Of a DNA stretch of 64,000 nucleotides, positions 27,926 to 37,077 are shown one piece after another. A program made the position numbers and the translations under genes. Below the pieces are notes generated by a model. It was not told the origin of the DNA and searched no databases. It saw only the letters and a program-made list of their open reading frames with translations. The stretch comes from Sulfitobacter pontiacus (GTDB lineage Bacteria > Pseudomonadota > Alphaproteobacteria > Rhodobacterales > Rhodobacteraceae), in NCBI RefSeq assembly GCF_040790665.1, contig NZ_CP160849.1, forward strand, positions 124,001 to 188,000, written 5' to 3'. Numbering within the stretch: position 1 is the stretch's first letter; each line of letters begins with the position of its first letter.

Positions 27926-27957
27926 GGGGCGGTGCAGACAAATGCGCCGCCCCTTTT
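27926..27957 (+). terminator. Rho-independent terminator of the J-domain gene
   Basis: GGGGCGGTGCA (27926-27936) and TGCGCCGCCCC (27943-27953) pair over 11 bp with one G-T pair, then TTTT follows. The arms equal those of the pntAB terminator at 10031-10067. Confidence 0.7.
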
Positions 27958-28098
27958 CCATGTGACACAAGGATTCGCGGTTTTGCCGCAGGTGCGAATT
28001 GCCCCTTTCCCTCGCGCTCAGGAAAGATATGTTGCCGTGGACGCCACCCTTGATCCGCAAGCGGTGCGCAAGACAGAAGCATGAAGGACGTACAAAAT

Positions 28099-29085
28099 AT
28101 GGCCGAGACCTCATTGGACCTCACAACCAAACCCACCAAAGAGATCTCCGTTCGCGAAGTCTTTGGCATCGACACCGACATGGTGGTGCATGGCTTTGAA
28201 GAACGTACAAGCCGCGTTCCCGATCTGGACAGCACCTATAAATTCGATCCCGACACCACGATGGCGATCCTTGCGGGGTTCAACCACAACCGCCGCGTGA
28301 TGGTGCAGGGCTACCACGGGACGGGTAAGTCCACTCACATCGAACAGGTGGCAAGCCTGCTGAACTGGCCCTGTGTCCGCGTCAACCTTGATAGCCACAT
28401 CAGCCGGATCGACCTGATCGGGAAAGACGCGATCAAGCTGAAAGACGGCAAGCAGGTCACGGATTTTCAGGAAGGCATCCTGCCTTGGGCCCTGCGCAAC
28501 CCCACAGCGATCGTGTTTGATGAATATGACGCGGGCCGCGCCGATGTGATGTTCGTGATCCAGCGCGTGCTGGAAGTCGACGGCAAGCTGACGCTGCTGG
28601 ACCAGAACCAGGTGATCGAACCCCACCCCTATTTCCGCATCTTCGCGACCGCGAACACGGTGGGTCTGGGCGACACCACGGGTCTTTACCACGGCACGCA
28701 GCAGATCAACCAGGGCCAGATGGACCGTTGGTCGCTTGTGGCGACGTTGAACTATCTGAGCATCGACGCCGAAACCCAGATCGTTCTGTCGAAGAACCCG
28801 CATTACAACACCGAAAAAGGCCGCAAGACGATCAAACAGATGGTCACCGTCGCCGACCTGACGCGCACCGCCTTCATGAATGGCGAACTCTCGACCGTTA
28901 TGTCGCCGCGGACCGTGATTGCCTGGGCCCAGAACGCCGAGATTTTCCGCGACGTGGGCTATGCCTTCCGCCTGTCGTTCCTCAACAAATGTGATGAACT
29001 TGAACGCCAGACCGTGGCCGAATTCTATCAGCGTCTGTTCGACGAAGAGCTACCGGAATCCGCCGCCAGCCTGAGCCTTGGCTAA
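28099..29085 (+). CDS. cobS: Cobaltochelatase subunit CobS
   Basis: This 328-residue AAA+ ATPase is a subunit of the aerobic cobaltochelatase, which inserts cobalt into hydrogenobyrinic acid a,c-diamide with CobN and CobT. Walker A is GYHGTGKST and Walker B is IVFDEYDAG. The N-terminal [13 protein letters not shown] start is family-typical. I chose ATG 28099 (MAETSLDLT) with AAGGA 10 nt upstream. An ATG at 28081 adds six residues and is equally in frame. The length matches CobS of Pseudomonas denitrificans (332). cobT follows after a 155-nt gap that contains a hairpin. cobN is not in the window. Confidence 0.95.
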   Translation: MAETSLDLTTKPTKEISVREVFGIDTDMVVHGFEERTSRVPDLDSTYKFDPDTTMAILAGFNHNRRVMVQGYHGTGKSTHIEQVASLLNWPCVRVNLDSHISRIDLIGKDAIKLKDGKQVTDFQEGILPWALRNPTAIVFDEYDAGRADVMFVIQRVLEVDGKLTLLDQNQVIEPHPYFRIFATANTVGLGDTTGLYHGTQQINQGQMDRWSLVATLNYLSIDAETQIVLSKNPHYNTEKGRKTIKQMVTVADLTRTAFMNGELSTVMSPRTVIAWAQNAEIFRDVGYAFRLSFLNKCDELERQTVAEFYQRLFDEELPESAASLSLG

Positions 29086-29132
29086 GCTACGATCCACCCC
29101 GTGCCCGCGTTGGCAGGGATGAAGAACAAGAC

Positions 29133-29158
29133 GTCCACCGGCAGCTTGGTCGGTGGAC
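29133..29158 (+). promoter_or_regulatory. Hairpin between cobS and cobT
   Basis: GTCCACCG (29133-29140) and CGGTGGAC (29151-29158) form a perfect 8-bp stem with a 10-nt loop in the 155-nt gap. No T tract follows. It may tune relative CobS and CobT levels, and I see no cobalamin riboswitch consensus here. Confidence 0.4.
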
Positions 29159-29240
29159 GACAGTCTGACCGCAGCGCCCCGTTTCGTGTGGCCGCGGTGA
29201 CCAAAGCCGCAGGTCGGCCGCACTCGGATGGGAGAATGAC

Positions 29241-31118
29241 ATGAGCAAACAATCAGATAACCCCGCCGACGCGTTCAAAAAGGCTTTGGCCGAAGCGACC
29301 AAGGTCATGTCGAACGATCCTGACCTCACAGTCAGCTATTCCGTTGATCCCTCGGGGCTGAGCGGCGATTCCATGCGTCTGCCGCAGGTCAGCCGTCGCA
29401 TGACCCGCGAAGAAGTCCTGCTGGCCCGCGGCACCGCTGACGCGCTCGCGCTGAACCGGCGCTATCACAACGGCCAGACCCACGCGAAATACATGCCCGC
29501 CGGTGACATGGCCCGCGATCTTTATGAAGCGATGGAAACCGCCCGCTGCGAAGCCGTAGGTGCCCGCGACATGCCCGGCACCGCGGGCAATATCGACGCC
29601 AAGATCAAATACGACTCCCTGCGCAAGGGCTATGATCAGGCCAAGCAGCCCTCGGACGTGCCTTTGGCGACGGCGGCAGGCTATCTGGTGCGCCATCTGG
29701 CGACGGGGCGTGACATGCCCGCCGGTGCCGCCAACGCAATGGAGCTGTGGCGCGGCTATATCGAGGACCAGGCCGGTGGCACGCTCGAGACGTTGAACGA
29801 CACGCTGGATGATCAGGCCGCATTTGCCCGCTTTGCGCGCAAGATGATCGTTGATCTGGGCTATGGCGATCAGCTGGGCGATGACCCCGATCAAGGCGAC
29901 GACGACCAAGACAGCGCAGAGGAAGAAGGCACCGAAGAGGAACAAGAGCCCGATAGCACCGGTCAGGACGATCAGGACGACGACGAGGCAGAAGCCTCGC
30001 CCGAGCAGTCGCAAGAGCAGCAGCAGGATGAATCCCAGGCGCAGGTGTCGATGGATGACACCGCCGATCAGGAGCTTGGCGAAGAGGCCGAGATGCCCGA
30101 TGGCGATGCCCCGATGGAGCCGCCCGCCCCGCCGCAAGCCTCGGACGCGGACCCGAATTATCTGGTGTACCAGACCGAGCATGACGAGGTGATCGGGGCC
30201 GAAGACCTTGCCGAACCGGCGGAACTTGAACGCCTGCGCGCCTATCTGGACCAACAGCTTGAACCGCTGAAAGGCGCGGTCAGCCGTCTGGCCAACAAGC
30301 TGCAACGTCGCTTGCAAGCGCAGCAGAACCGGTCGTGGGAATTCGATCTGGAGGAAGGTACATTGGATGCCGGTCGTCTGGCCCGTGTCGTGGCCAACCC
30401 CACAACCCCGCTGTCGTTCAAGGTCGAACAGGACACCGAATTCCGCGACACCTGTGTGACCTTGCTGCTGGATAACTCCGGCTCGATGCGCGGGCGGCCG
30501 ATTTCCATCGCCGCGATCTGCGCCGATGTTCTGGCCCGCACGCTGGAGCGTTGCAACGTCAAGGTCGAGATCCTGGGCTTTACCACCCGCGCCTGGAAAG
30601 GCGGCCAAGCCCGCGAGGCCTGGTTGAACGACGGCCGCCCGGTCCAGCCGGGCCGTCTGAATGATCTGCGCCACATCATCTATAAATCCGCCGACGCCCC
30701 CTGGCGGCGCACGCGGCCCAATCTGGGGTTGATGATGAAGGAAGGCTTGCTGAAAGAGAACATCGACGGGGAGGCGCTGGAATGGGCGCACCGCCGGATG
30801 ATCGCCCGCCACGAGGCGCGCAAGATCCTGATGGTGATCAGCGACGGTGCGCCTGTGGATGACAGCACCCTTTCGGTGAACCCAGCGAATTATCTGGAAA
30901 AACACCTGCGCGACGTGATCGCCATGGTCGAGAAACGCAAGGCGGTGGAACTGCTGGCCATCGGCATCGGCCACGACGTCACCCGCTATTATGACCGCGC
31001 CGTTACGATCACCGATGTCGACCAGCTGGCCGGTGCGATGACCGAACAGCTGGCGGCGCTGTTTGATACCGATCCCCGCGCGCGGGCCCGTGTCATGGGC
31101 ATGCGCCGCGCAAGCTGA
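29241..31118 (+). CDS. cobT: Cobaltochelatase subunit CobT
   Basis: This 625-residue partner of CobS forms the ATPase ring of cobaltochelatase. The N-terminal [15 protein letters not shown] region is followed by a helical part. A long, highly acidic low-complexity stretch (about residues 215-310, rich in Asp, Glu and Gln) comes next. The C-terminal von Willebrand A domain carries the MIDAS motif [12 protein letters not shown] (near residue 412), plus later [14 protein letters not shown]. This is the standard CobT architecture. GGGAGA precedes the ATG. Start and neighbouring cobS fit the usual cobST order. Confidence 0.95.
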   Translation: MSKQSDNPADAFKKALAEATKVMSNDPDLTVSYSVDPSGLSGDSMRLPQVSRRMTREEVLLARGTADALALNRRYHNGQTHAKYMPAGDMARDLYEAMETARCEAVGARDMPGTAGNIDAKIKYDSLRKGYDQAKQPSDVPLATAAGYLVRHLATGRDMPAGAANAMELWRGYIEDQAGGTLETLNDTLDDQAAFARFARKMIVDLGYGDQLGDDPDQGDDDQDSAEEEGTEEEQEPDSTGQDDQDDDEAEASPEQSQEQQQDESQAQVSMDDTADQELGEEAEMPDGDAPMEPPAPPQASDADPNYLVYQTEHDEVIGAEDLAEPAELERLRAYLDQQLEPLKGAVSRLANKLQRRLQAQQNRSWEFDLEEGTLDAGRLARVVANPTTPLSFKVEQDTEFRDTCVTLLLDNSGSMRGRPISIAAICADVLARTLERCNVKVEILGFTTRAWKGGQAREAWLNDGRPVQPGRLNDLRHIIYKSADAPWRRTRPNLGLMMKEGLLKENIDGEALEWAHRRMIARHEARKILMVISDGAPVDDSTLSVNPANYLEKHLRDVIAMVEKRKAVELLAIGIGHDVTRYYDRAVTITDVDQLAGAMTEQLAALFDTDPRARARVMGMRRAS

Positions 31119-31128
31119 GGGTCAGGGA

Positions 31129-31162
31129 CGCTCCGCGGGGAGTTTTAAGAGCAAAATGAAGA
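31129..31162 (-). repeat. Gene-end repeat, copy D
   Basis: On the minus strand TTCATTTTGC (31151-31160), then TCTTAAAACTCCCCGCGGAGCG. It shares the TTCATTTTGC core and following AACTCC with the copies at 15676 and 62648, and lies between cobT and the aminopeptidase gene. Confidence 0.4.
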
Positions 31163-31175
31163 ATGGGGTGGGGAT

Positions 31176-32966
31176 ATGTTTCAATCGTTCGAGGTAACCT
31201 CGCGGCCGGAACAGGGGCCGCCACGGCTGGCGGCGCTGCGCAAAGAGCTGCAGGCAGAGGCGCTTGACGGGTTTCTAGTGCCCCGCGCTGACGCGCATCA
31301 GGGTGAATATGTTGCCCCCCGTGACGACCGCTTGAAATGGCTCACGGGGTTCACCGGATCGGCCGGCTTCTGTGCCGCTTTACGCGATGTGGCGGGCGTG
31401 TTTATCGATGGGCGCTACCGCACGCAGGTCAAGGCGCAGGTGGCAGATGTCTATACGCCTGTGGCCTGGCCCGAAGTCTCGCTGGCCGAATGGCTGCGCG
31501 CACAGCTGCCTGAAGGTGGCGTGATCGGCTTTGATCCGTGGTTGCATGCCGCCGGGCAGATCGTCCAGCTTGAGGACGCCTTGGACGGCAGCGGCATCAC
31601 GCTGCGCCGTACCGATAATCTGGTCGACCGCATCTGGGAAGACCAGCCTGCCCCGCCCATGAACCCCGCCAAGGTTCACCCGATCGGCTATGCGGGCGAG
31701 GCCCATGGCGATAAGATCGCGCGGCTGGCCGAAGAGCTGCGCGACAAGGGCCGTAGGGCCGCGGTGATCACCCTGCCCGACAGTCTGTGTTGGCTGCTGA
31801 ACATCCGCGGGTCCGATATTGCGCGCAATCCGGTCGTGCATGGCTTTGCCGTGCTGCACAGCGCGGGTCACGTGGACGCGTTCGTCGCCCCATCCAAGCT
31901 GGAGGGGCTTGAGGCGCATTTGGGCGCGCATGTGACCCTGCATGCGCCAGAGGCGTTTTTGGATGCGCTTGGCGACCTGTCGGGCCCCGTGCTGGTCGAG
32001 AAGGCCACCGTGCCTGTCGCTGTTTGGGACGCTTTGGGCGACAGGATCGTCTGGGGCGACGACCCCTGCGCCCTGCCCAAGGCCCGCAAGAACGCGGCGG
32101 AGATCGAAGGCTCTGTCGCGGCGCATTTGCGCGACGGGGCGGCCTTAGTCGAGGTGCTGGCCTGGGTGGATGCGCAGCCTGCGGGCAGCGTGACGGAGAC
32201 GCAAGTGGTGACCCAGTTGGAGACCGCGCGCCGCCGTGATCCGGCCTTGCAAGAAATCAGCTTTGAAACCATTGCCGGCACCGGCCCCAATGGTGCGATC
32301 ATGCATTACCGCGTGACCGAGGACACCGATCGCCTTTTGCAAGACGGGCATCTGCTGGTGCTGGATTCGGGCGGGCAATATCTGGATGGCACCACCGACA
32401 TCACCCGCACCATCGCCATCGGCACGCCGCCGGTAGAGGCGAAAGAGGCGTTTACCCGTGTGCTGAACGGTTTGATCGCCATGAGCCGTCTGCGCTGGCC
32501 CCAAGGGCTGGCCGGGCGCGATATCGAGGCTGTGGGGCGTTTGCCGCTCTGGATGGCGGGGCAGGATTTCGATCACGGGCTGGGCCATGGCGTCGGGGCC
32601 TATCTGAGCGTGCACGAAGGACCGCAACGTCTGAGCAAGCTCAGCACGGTGCCCCTGTCCGAAGGCATGATCCTGAGCATCGAGCCCGGCTATTACCGCG
32701 AGGGGGCCTTTGGCATCCGGCTGGAAAACCTTGCCGTGGTGCGGTCTGCGCCTGATCTTCCGGGCGGGGACGCGCATCGCGCCATGCTGTCATGGGAGAC
32801 GCTGAGCTTTGCGCCCATCGACACGCGGCTGATCGTGCCGGAGATGCTGAGCCAAGATGCGCGAGACTGGCTGAACGCCTATCATCACGACGTTGCGGAA
32901 AAGATCGGGCCGCGGCTATCACCGGTTGCGAAACTGTGGTTGGATGCGGCAACAGCGCCGGTTTGA
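31176..32966 (+). CDS. Xaa-Pro aminopeptidase (M24B family)
   Basis: This 596-residue protein has two creatinase-like N-terminal domains (about 1-300) and a C-terminal pita-bread metallopeptidase domain. Metal ligands are visible in LVLDSGGQYLDGTTDITRT (two Asp), HGLGHGVGAYLSVHEGP (His), SIEPGYYREGAFGIRLEN (two Glu). It removes an N-terminal residue that precedes proline and helps complete peptide breakdown. The length matches the long aminopeptidase P form (about 600 residues). It is followed after 40 nt by the DUF427 gene on the same strand. Confidence 0.93.
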   Translation: MFQSFEVTSRPEQGPPRLAALRKELQAEALDGFLVPRADAHQGEYVAPRDDRLKWLTGFTGSAGFCAALRDVAGVFIDGRYRTQVKAQVADVYTPVAWPEVSLAEWLRAQLPEGGVIGFDPWLHAAGQIVQLEDALDGSGITLRRTDNLVDRIWEDQPAPPMNPAKVHPIGYAGEAHGDKIARLAEELRDKGRRAAVITLPDSLCWLLNIRGSDIARNPVVHGFAVLHSAGHVDAFVAPSKLEGLEAHLGAHVTLHAPEAFLDALGDLSGPVLVEKATVPVAVWDALGDRIVWGDDPCALPKARKNAAEIEGSVAAHLRDGAALVEVLAWVDAQPAGSVTETQVVTQLETARRRDPALQEISFETIAGTGPNGAIMHYRVTEDTDRLLQDGHLLVLDSGGQYLDGTTDITRTIAIGTPPVEAKEAFTRVLNGLIAMSRLRWPQGLAGRDIEAVGRLPLWMAGQDFDHGLGHGVGAYLSVHEGPQRLSKLSTVPLSEGMILSIEPGYYREGAFGIRLENLAVVRSAPDLPGGDAHRAMLSWETLSFAPIDTRLIVPEMLSQDARDWLNAYHHDVAEKIGPRLSPVAKLWLDAATAPV

Positions 32967-33006
32967 GCGCGATATATTTCAGTTCATTCAGGGAGGACGG
33001 TCAGCA

Positions 33007-33351
33007 ATGGCAGACCATATCAAGATATTGAAGTCGAACGGAACATGGACAGTGCGCGCAGGGGGCGCGGTACTGGCCGAAACACGTAATGCGCTTGAGC
33101 TGCGCGAAGGCGACCGCGACGCGGTGATCTATATCCCCCGTTCGGATATCGCCATGGCGTTTCTGGACAAGACCGACAAGACCACCCACTGCCCGCACAA
33201 GGGCGATGCGCATTACTTCTCGGTTGTGACCAAAAGCCGGACGTTGGAAAACGTGGCATGGTCCTACGAGGACCCCAGCGATGATGTCGCCGAGATCAAG
33301 GGCCATCTGGCATTCTACCAATTGCCCGAGGTTGCGGTCGAACAAATCTAG
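33007..33351 (+). CDS. DUF427 family protein
   Basis: This 114-residue protein has the DUF427 signature: ADHIKI start, a GGAVLAETRNALELREG strand pair, VIYIPRSDIAMAFLDKTDKTTHCPHKGDAHYFSV, and the closing YEDPSDDVAEIKGHLAFY. The CPHKGDAHY motif with Cys and His is the conserved core. The family fold is known but the role is unclear to me. The ATG at 33007 has GGGAGGA upstream, spaced 10 nt. The stop lies inside the stem of the hairpin at 33348-33371, which probably ends both this gene and the opposing RTX gene. Confidence 0.88.
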   Translation: MADHIKILKSNGTWTVRAGGAVLAETRNALELREGDRDAVIYIPRSDIAMAFLDKTDKTTHCPHKGDAHYFSVVTKSRTLENVAWSYEDPSDDVAEIKGHLAFYQLPEVAVEQI

Positions 33352-33371
33352 GGCCCCCGAGAGGGCCCTAG
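33348..33371. terminator. Bidirectional hairpin between DUF427 and RTX genes
   Basis: CTAGGGCCC (33348-33356) and GGGCCCTAG (33363-33371) form a perfect 9-bp stem with a 6-nt loop at the end of two converging genes. It lacks a clear T tract, so its strength is uncertain. A G/C-rich tail like that of copy A at 6481 follows at 33390-33410. Confidence 0.5.
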
Positions 33372-33408
33372 AAATTCAAGATCGAAGCAAGGGGGGCTGC
33401 GGCCCCTC

Positions 33409-35169
33409 TTATGCGTTCAGCAGCCAGCTTGTGTCCGCGCTGAGATCGGCGGCGCTGGTGTTTTGCACGATCACCACGACATTGCCGTTGACCACAAGTT
33501 CACTGTCGGTGCCATTGGCAGCGGCGCGGATTTCGAACATCCCGTCACCGGGGGCAAATTGCGCAGGCGAGCCTTGGGTTTCCTGCAGGTACAGCCCGTC
33601 TTCGGCGAGATTAAAGTCGGTCACGATGACCGGGGCTTTGCCCACTTGATCATAGCCGATGGCATTGATCACATCGGCCCCGTCGCCCCCTGTCACGGTA
33701 TCGCCGTCGTTGGCGCTGATGGTGTCGTTGCCATCGCCCCCCAGCACGACATCTGCCATCGTATCCGTATCGCCCGACACATTGCCGTTGAGGTTGAAGT
33801 CGAACGCGCGGATCACATCGTCACCGGCACCGCCGTCAATACTGTCGGTCCCCAGCCCCGAGATCAGGAAGTCATTCCCCGCCCCGCCGTTCAACGTGTC
33901 GTCGCCCATGCCGCCGAATAGCGCGTCATTGCCAGCGTCGCCATCAATCAGGTCGTCGCCCCTGTTGCCCGCCAGCTTGTCCGGCCCCTCGCCGCCTGAC
34001 AGCGTGTCATTGCCGGGGCCCGCGTTGATCGTATCGGCTCCTGCGTCGCCAGACAGATCGTCATCGCCGCTGCCGCCGTTGATCAGATCGCTTTGGGTGC
34101 CGCCGCTGATCACATCGTCGCCGCCATTGCCATTCAGCGTGTCGTTCAACCCGCCCCCCATCAACGTGTCGTTCCCGATGTTGCCGTTCAGCAGGTCGTT
34201 GCCGCCCTGCCCGTCAAGCATATCATCGCCCGCCAACCCGCTCAGCGTATCGCTGCCAACCCCGCCCATCAGCGTGTCATTGCCCTGCCCGCCACTGAGC
34301 CCGTCGTTGCCTTCGTTGCCCATCAGGATGTCGTCGCCGTCGTTCCCTTCGATGTAGTCAAAGCCTTCGCCACCGCTTAGCGTGTCATTGCCGCGCCCCC
34401 CCAGCACGGTATCCGCGCCAAAGTTACCTTGGGCGTCGTCATCGCCCGACCCGCCGTTGACCAGATCGTTGTTGGTGCCACCGCGCAGCACGTCATCGCC
34501 GCTACCGCCAAAGAGCGTGTCCATCAGCCCGCCGCCCAAAAGCGTATCATTATCGGCCCCGCCATCCAGATTGTCGGACCCGAGCCCGCCCACGAGGGAA
34601 TCCGCACCGCCAAAGCCGCCAAGGCTGTCGTCGCCGCTACCGCCGATCAGGGTGTCGTTATCGGCCCCGCCATCAAGCGTATCGCTGCCGTTGTTCCCGT
34701 TGAGCAGATCGTCACCCAGACCACCGCGCAGCATATCGCTGCCCTGCCCGCCGGACAGGTCATCGGTGCCCCCGAAGCCTGAAAGACTGTCCGCGCCGTT
34801 CCCGCCCAGCAATGTGTCGGCACCCGGCCCGCCGTTGACGGTATCGCGCCCCTCTTCGCCATTGCCAAGATTGTCGCCACCGCCAAGGTTCAGTAGGTCA
34901 TTGCCCGCGCCGCCCTGCACCGTGTCATCGCCGCCAAAGCCGTTTACCGTGTCGTCACCGCCAAACGCGTCGATGTCATCATTCGCGCCCGTGCCCGTGA
35001 CCAGATCAGGGCCGTTGGTGCCCTGCTGCGTGGCGATCTGCGGGTCTGTCACCTCGGGCTCTGCCACGTCTTGCATGTCGTCGTTGGTATCGTCGTCATC
35101 GCTGTCGCTGCCAATCAATCCCGCAAATCCCAAAAGCGCGAGCGCTGGTAGTAAAGTCAATCCAAGCAT
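33409..35169 (-). CDS. RTX calcium-binding repeat protein
   Basis: This 586-residue protein consists mostly of RTX nonapeptide repeats of GGxGxDxLx type (about residues 50-480), with consensus [10 protein letters not shown] hydrophobic N-terminus ([20 protein letters not shown]) and an acidic Asp-rich segment SDDDDTNDD come first. The last 100 residues lack repeats and end TSWLLNA. RTX proteins are usually secreted by type I systems and fold on calcium. No such exporter is nearby. I use the ATG at 35169, since GGGGGA is 7 nt upstream; a TTG two codons earlier is too close. Host role is unknown; it may be surface-bound or exported. Confidence 0.85.
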   Translation of the reverse strand: MLGLTLLPALALLGFAGLIGSDSDDDDTNDDMQDVAEPEVTDPQIATQQGTNGPDLVTGTGANDDIDAFGGDDTVNGFGGDDTVQGGAGNDLLNLGGGDNLGNGEEGRDTVNGGPGADTLLGGNGADSLSGFGGTDDLSGGQGSDMLRGGLGDDLLNGNNGSDTLDGGADNDTLIGGSGDDSLGGFGGADSLVGGLGSDNLDGGADNDTLLGGGLMDTLFGGSGDDVLRGGTNNDLVNGGSGDDDAQGNFGADTVLGGRGNDTLSGGEGFDYIEGNDGDDILMGNEGNDGLSGGQGNDTLMGGVGSDTLSGLAGDDMLDGQGGNDLLNGNIGNDTLMGGGLNDTLNGNGGDDVISGGTQSDLINGGSGDDDLSGDAGADTINAGPGNDTLSGGEGPDKLAGNRGDDLIDGDAGNDALFGGMGDDTLNGGAGNDFLISGLGTDSIDGGAGDDVIRAFDFNLNGNVSGDTDTMADVVLGGDGNDTISANDGDTVTGGDGADVINAIGYDQVGKAPVIVTDFNLAEDGLYLQETQGSPAQFAPGDGMFEIRAAANGTDSELVVNGNVVVIVQNTSAADLSADTSWLLNA

Positions 35170-35312
35170 GTTCAAATCCCCCTAAGCTATACCCAGAGTG
35201 TAGCTTACGCTGAGGAACGCAAGAAAGACAAATTACCGCCGCATTTCAGACACATTTCAATATTTAGGACAGTTCAGCCCCGCTGCGCCCACTGTCGCGA
35301 ATACAGCGACAA

Positions 35313-36998
35313 TCAAGAATGTTCCTCGGCCGCTGTCTCGGCCAGGGCGCGGTTATAGGCCTTAAGCGCATCCACATGGAACAGCGCGCCCAGCAGTTCG
35401 GGCGGCGATTCGGGCTTGAGCGTGACCACGGGAATAAACGCCGCGCCGGTCTGCTCGAAAATCGGCATCGCGGCCTCTAGCGTGGCGGTGCCGTCGATAT
35501 AGGTCCCCTCGCCGATCAGATCCCAGCAGGTTTCTTCGTTCGCAGCGCGCAGGTCGTCGGGGCGGCGCATGATGCGGCCCACCATGAACATGCCCAGCAG
35601 ATAGGCCTGAGGACCGGCGGCAAGGTGGATACCGCGGCGTTCCATCTGCGTCAGGAAAAAGCTGCGGTGCACCAGACGCGAGGCAAGCGCGGTCGACATG
35701 CTCACAGCGACCATCACCGCCAGACCTGTCTGCCAGTCTCCGGTCAGTTCGAATACAATCAAGGTGGTAGAGATCGGCGCCCCCAGAACGGCAGCTGCCA
35801 CCGCGCCCATGCCCGCCAGCGCATAAAGCGACGTGGCCCCCGACATCGTGGGAAAGACGCCCGTGGCGATCAAGCCGAAGGCCAGCCCCGTCAGCGCCCC
35901 CAACATCAGCGAAGGCGAAAACACCCCGCCGCCCATCCGCCCGCCAAGGGTGATCGACACCGCGATGATCTTGAGCACGGCAAAGACAACGGCTTCGTGC
36001 AGGATCATATCACCGCTTAGCGCGCGGGTCGTCGTCTCGTATCCGACTCCGATGATATGCGGGAACCACAGCGCGATCACGCCAAGGATTGCCCCTGCCA
36101 CGGCAGGGCGCAAGTAACGCGGCAGCTTGCTGCGGGCCTGTATGAAGTTGCCGAAATCCTCGGCCCAGAAGATACCGCGCATGAGAAACACTGCCACCAC
36201 GCCGCAGGTCAGCCCCAGCAGCAGGAAGGCGGGCAGCTCGGCATAGAAGGACATATCGCCCACGGTGGGCAGGGCAAATTCGGTCAGACCGCCGAATTCC
36301 AATCGGTTGATCACAGTGCCTGCGGCCGACGCGATTACGATGGGGGCAAAGGCGTGCACGGCAAAGTGGCGCAAAACGATCTCGAGCGCGAAAAGCGCGC
36401 CTGCGATCGGGGCATTAAAGCTGGCAGAGACGGCCGCCGCAACGGCGCAGCCCAACAGGTCACGACCGGTAATACCGCTGGCATTGATCCGGCGGCTCAC
36501 GAGGGTCGAGATCACGCCCGCAAGGTGGACCACCGGCCCTTCTCGCCCTGACGATCCGCCGGTGCTCAGCGTGATCAGCGAGGCCAGCGCCGACGCAATA
36601 CCGGCCCGTGTTTCCACCCGACCTTCGTGCAATGCCGCGCCAAGGATCACATCGCCGACGCTGCGCACACGGGCATCTCGGGTGAAATTATGCAAGATCA
36701 GCCCCACGGTCAGCCCGCCGATGGTGGGGATCAGAACGACCCAATACCACTCAAGGCTGCCGATAAAACTATGCAGGTGCTGCACGTCTTCGGTGCCATA
36801 AAGAAACGCCTGTAACGCGTTGATCCCTTTACGAAAAAACAGCGCAGCAAAGCCTGCCGAGATGCCGATCGCAAGCGCGATGAACCAAAAGGTAACCTTG
36901 CCCGGCCCTTTTTCACGCAACACATCCCACCCCAAACGCGCATGGTTGCACAACGTGTCATACTGCTGGTTCAGAAAGGGGCGCGGTTTCAAAGGCAT
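35313..36998 (-). CDS. ClC-type chloride channel/antiporter with C-terminal CBS-like segment
   Basis: This 561-residue protein has about ten hydrophobic helices between residues 35 and 440, typical of the ClC family. The filter-region motif GSSGREGP is near residue 149. GALFALE near 203 is a further family landmark, and GAISTTLIVFE-like sequence lies near 418. The C-terminal 110 residues read like a CBS domain (GTATLEAAMPIFEQTGAAFIPVV). It may exchange chloride for protons or act as a channel; the gating glutamate appears present in REGP. It stands alone between the RTX gene and recN, on the minus strand. Confidence 0.9.
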   Translation of the reverse strand: MPLKPRPFLNQQYDTLCNHARLGWDVLREKGPGKVTFWFIALAIGISAGFAALFFRKGINALQAFLYGTEDVQHLHSFIGSLEWYWVVLIPTIGGLTVGLILHNFTRDARVRSVGDVILGAALHEGRVETRAGIASALASLITLSTGGSSGREGPVVHLAGVISTLVSRRINASGITGRDLLGCAVAAAVSASFNAPIAGALFALEIVLRHFAVHAFAPIVIASAAGTVINRLEFGGLTEFALPTVGDMSFYAELPAFLLLGLTCGVVAVFLMRGIFWAEDFGNFIQARSKLPRYLRPAVAGAILGVIALWFPHIIGVGYETTTRALSGDMILHEAVVFAVLKIIAVSITLGGRMGGGVFSPSLMLGALTGLAFGLIATGVFPTMSGATSLYALAGMGAVAAAVLGAPISTTLIVFELTGDWQTGLAVMVAVSMSTALASRLVHRSFFLTQMERRGIHLAAGPQAYLLGMFMVGRIMRRPDDLRAANEETCWDLIGEGTYIDGTATLEAAMPIFEQTGAAFIPVVTLKPESPPELLGALFHVDALKAYNRALAETAAEEHS

Positions 36999-37077
36999 GG
37001 CGGCTTTGCTGTCAGGGTTTACCCATGTCTAGGACAGAGCCGCCTGCGTTAAAACCCCTGCAATCAAGACTGTGCCG

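Noticed and set aside
27858-28098. Possible cobalamin riboswitch upstream of cobS
   Set aside because: The region has a terminator of the previous gene but I see no B12-box-like consensus.
29253-30974. Long open frame opposite cobT
   Set aside because: Shadow of the acidic region of cobT; the antisense product would be a run of repeated leucine, valine and glycine.
33460-35000. Short regularly spaced repeats that might be taken for a CRISPR array
   Set aside because: The repeats are protein-coding RTX nonapeptides with no unique spacers and no cas genes nearby.
33659-35185. Ser/Pro-rich frames opposite the RTX gene
   Set aside because: They only reflect the repeated Gly-Asp codons of the RTX repeats read backwards.
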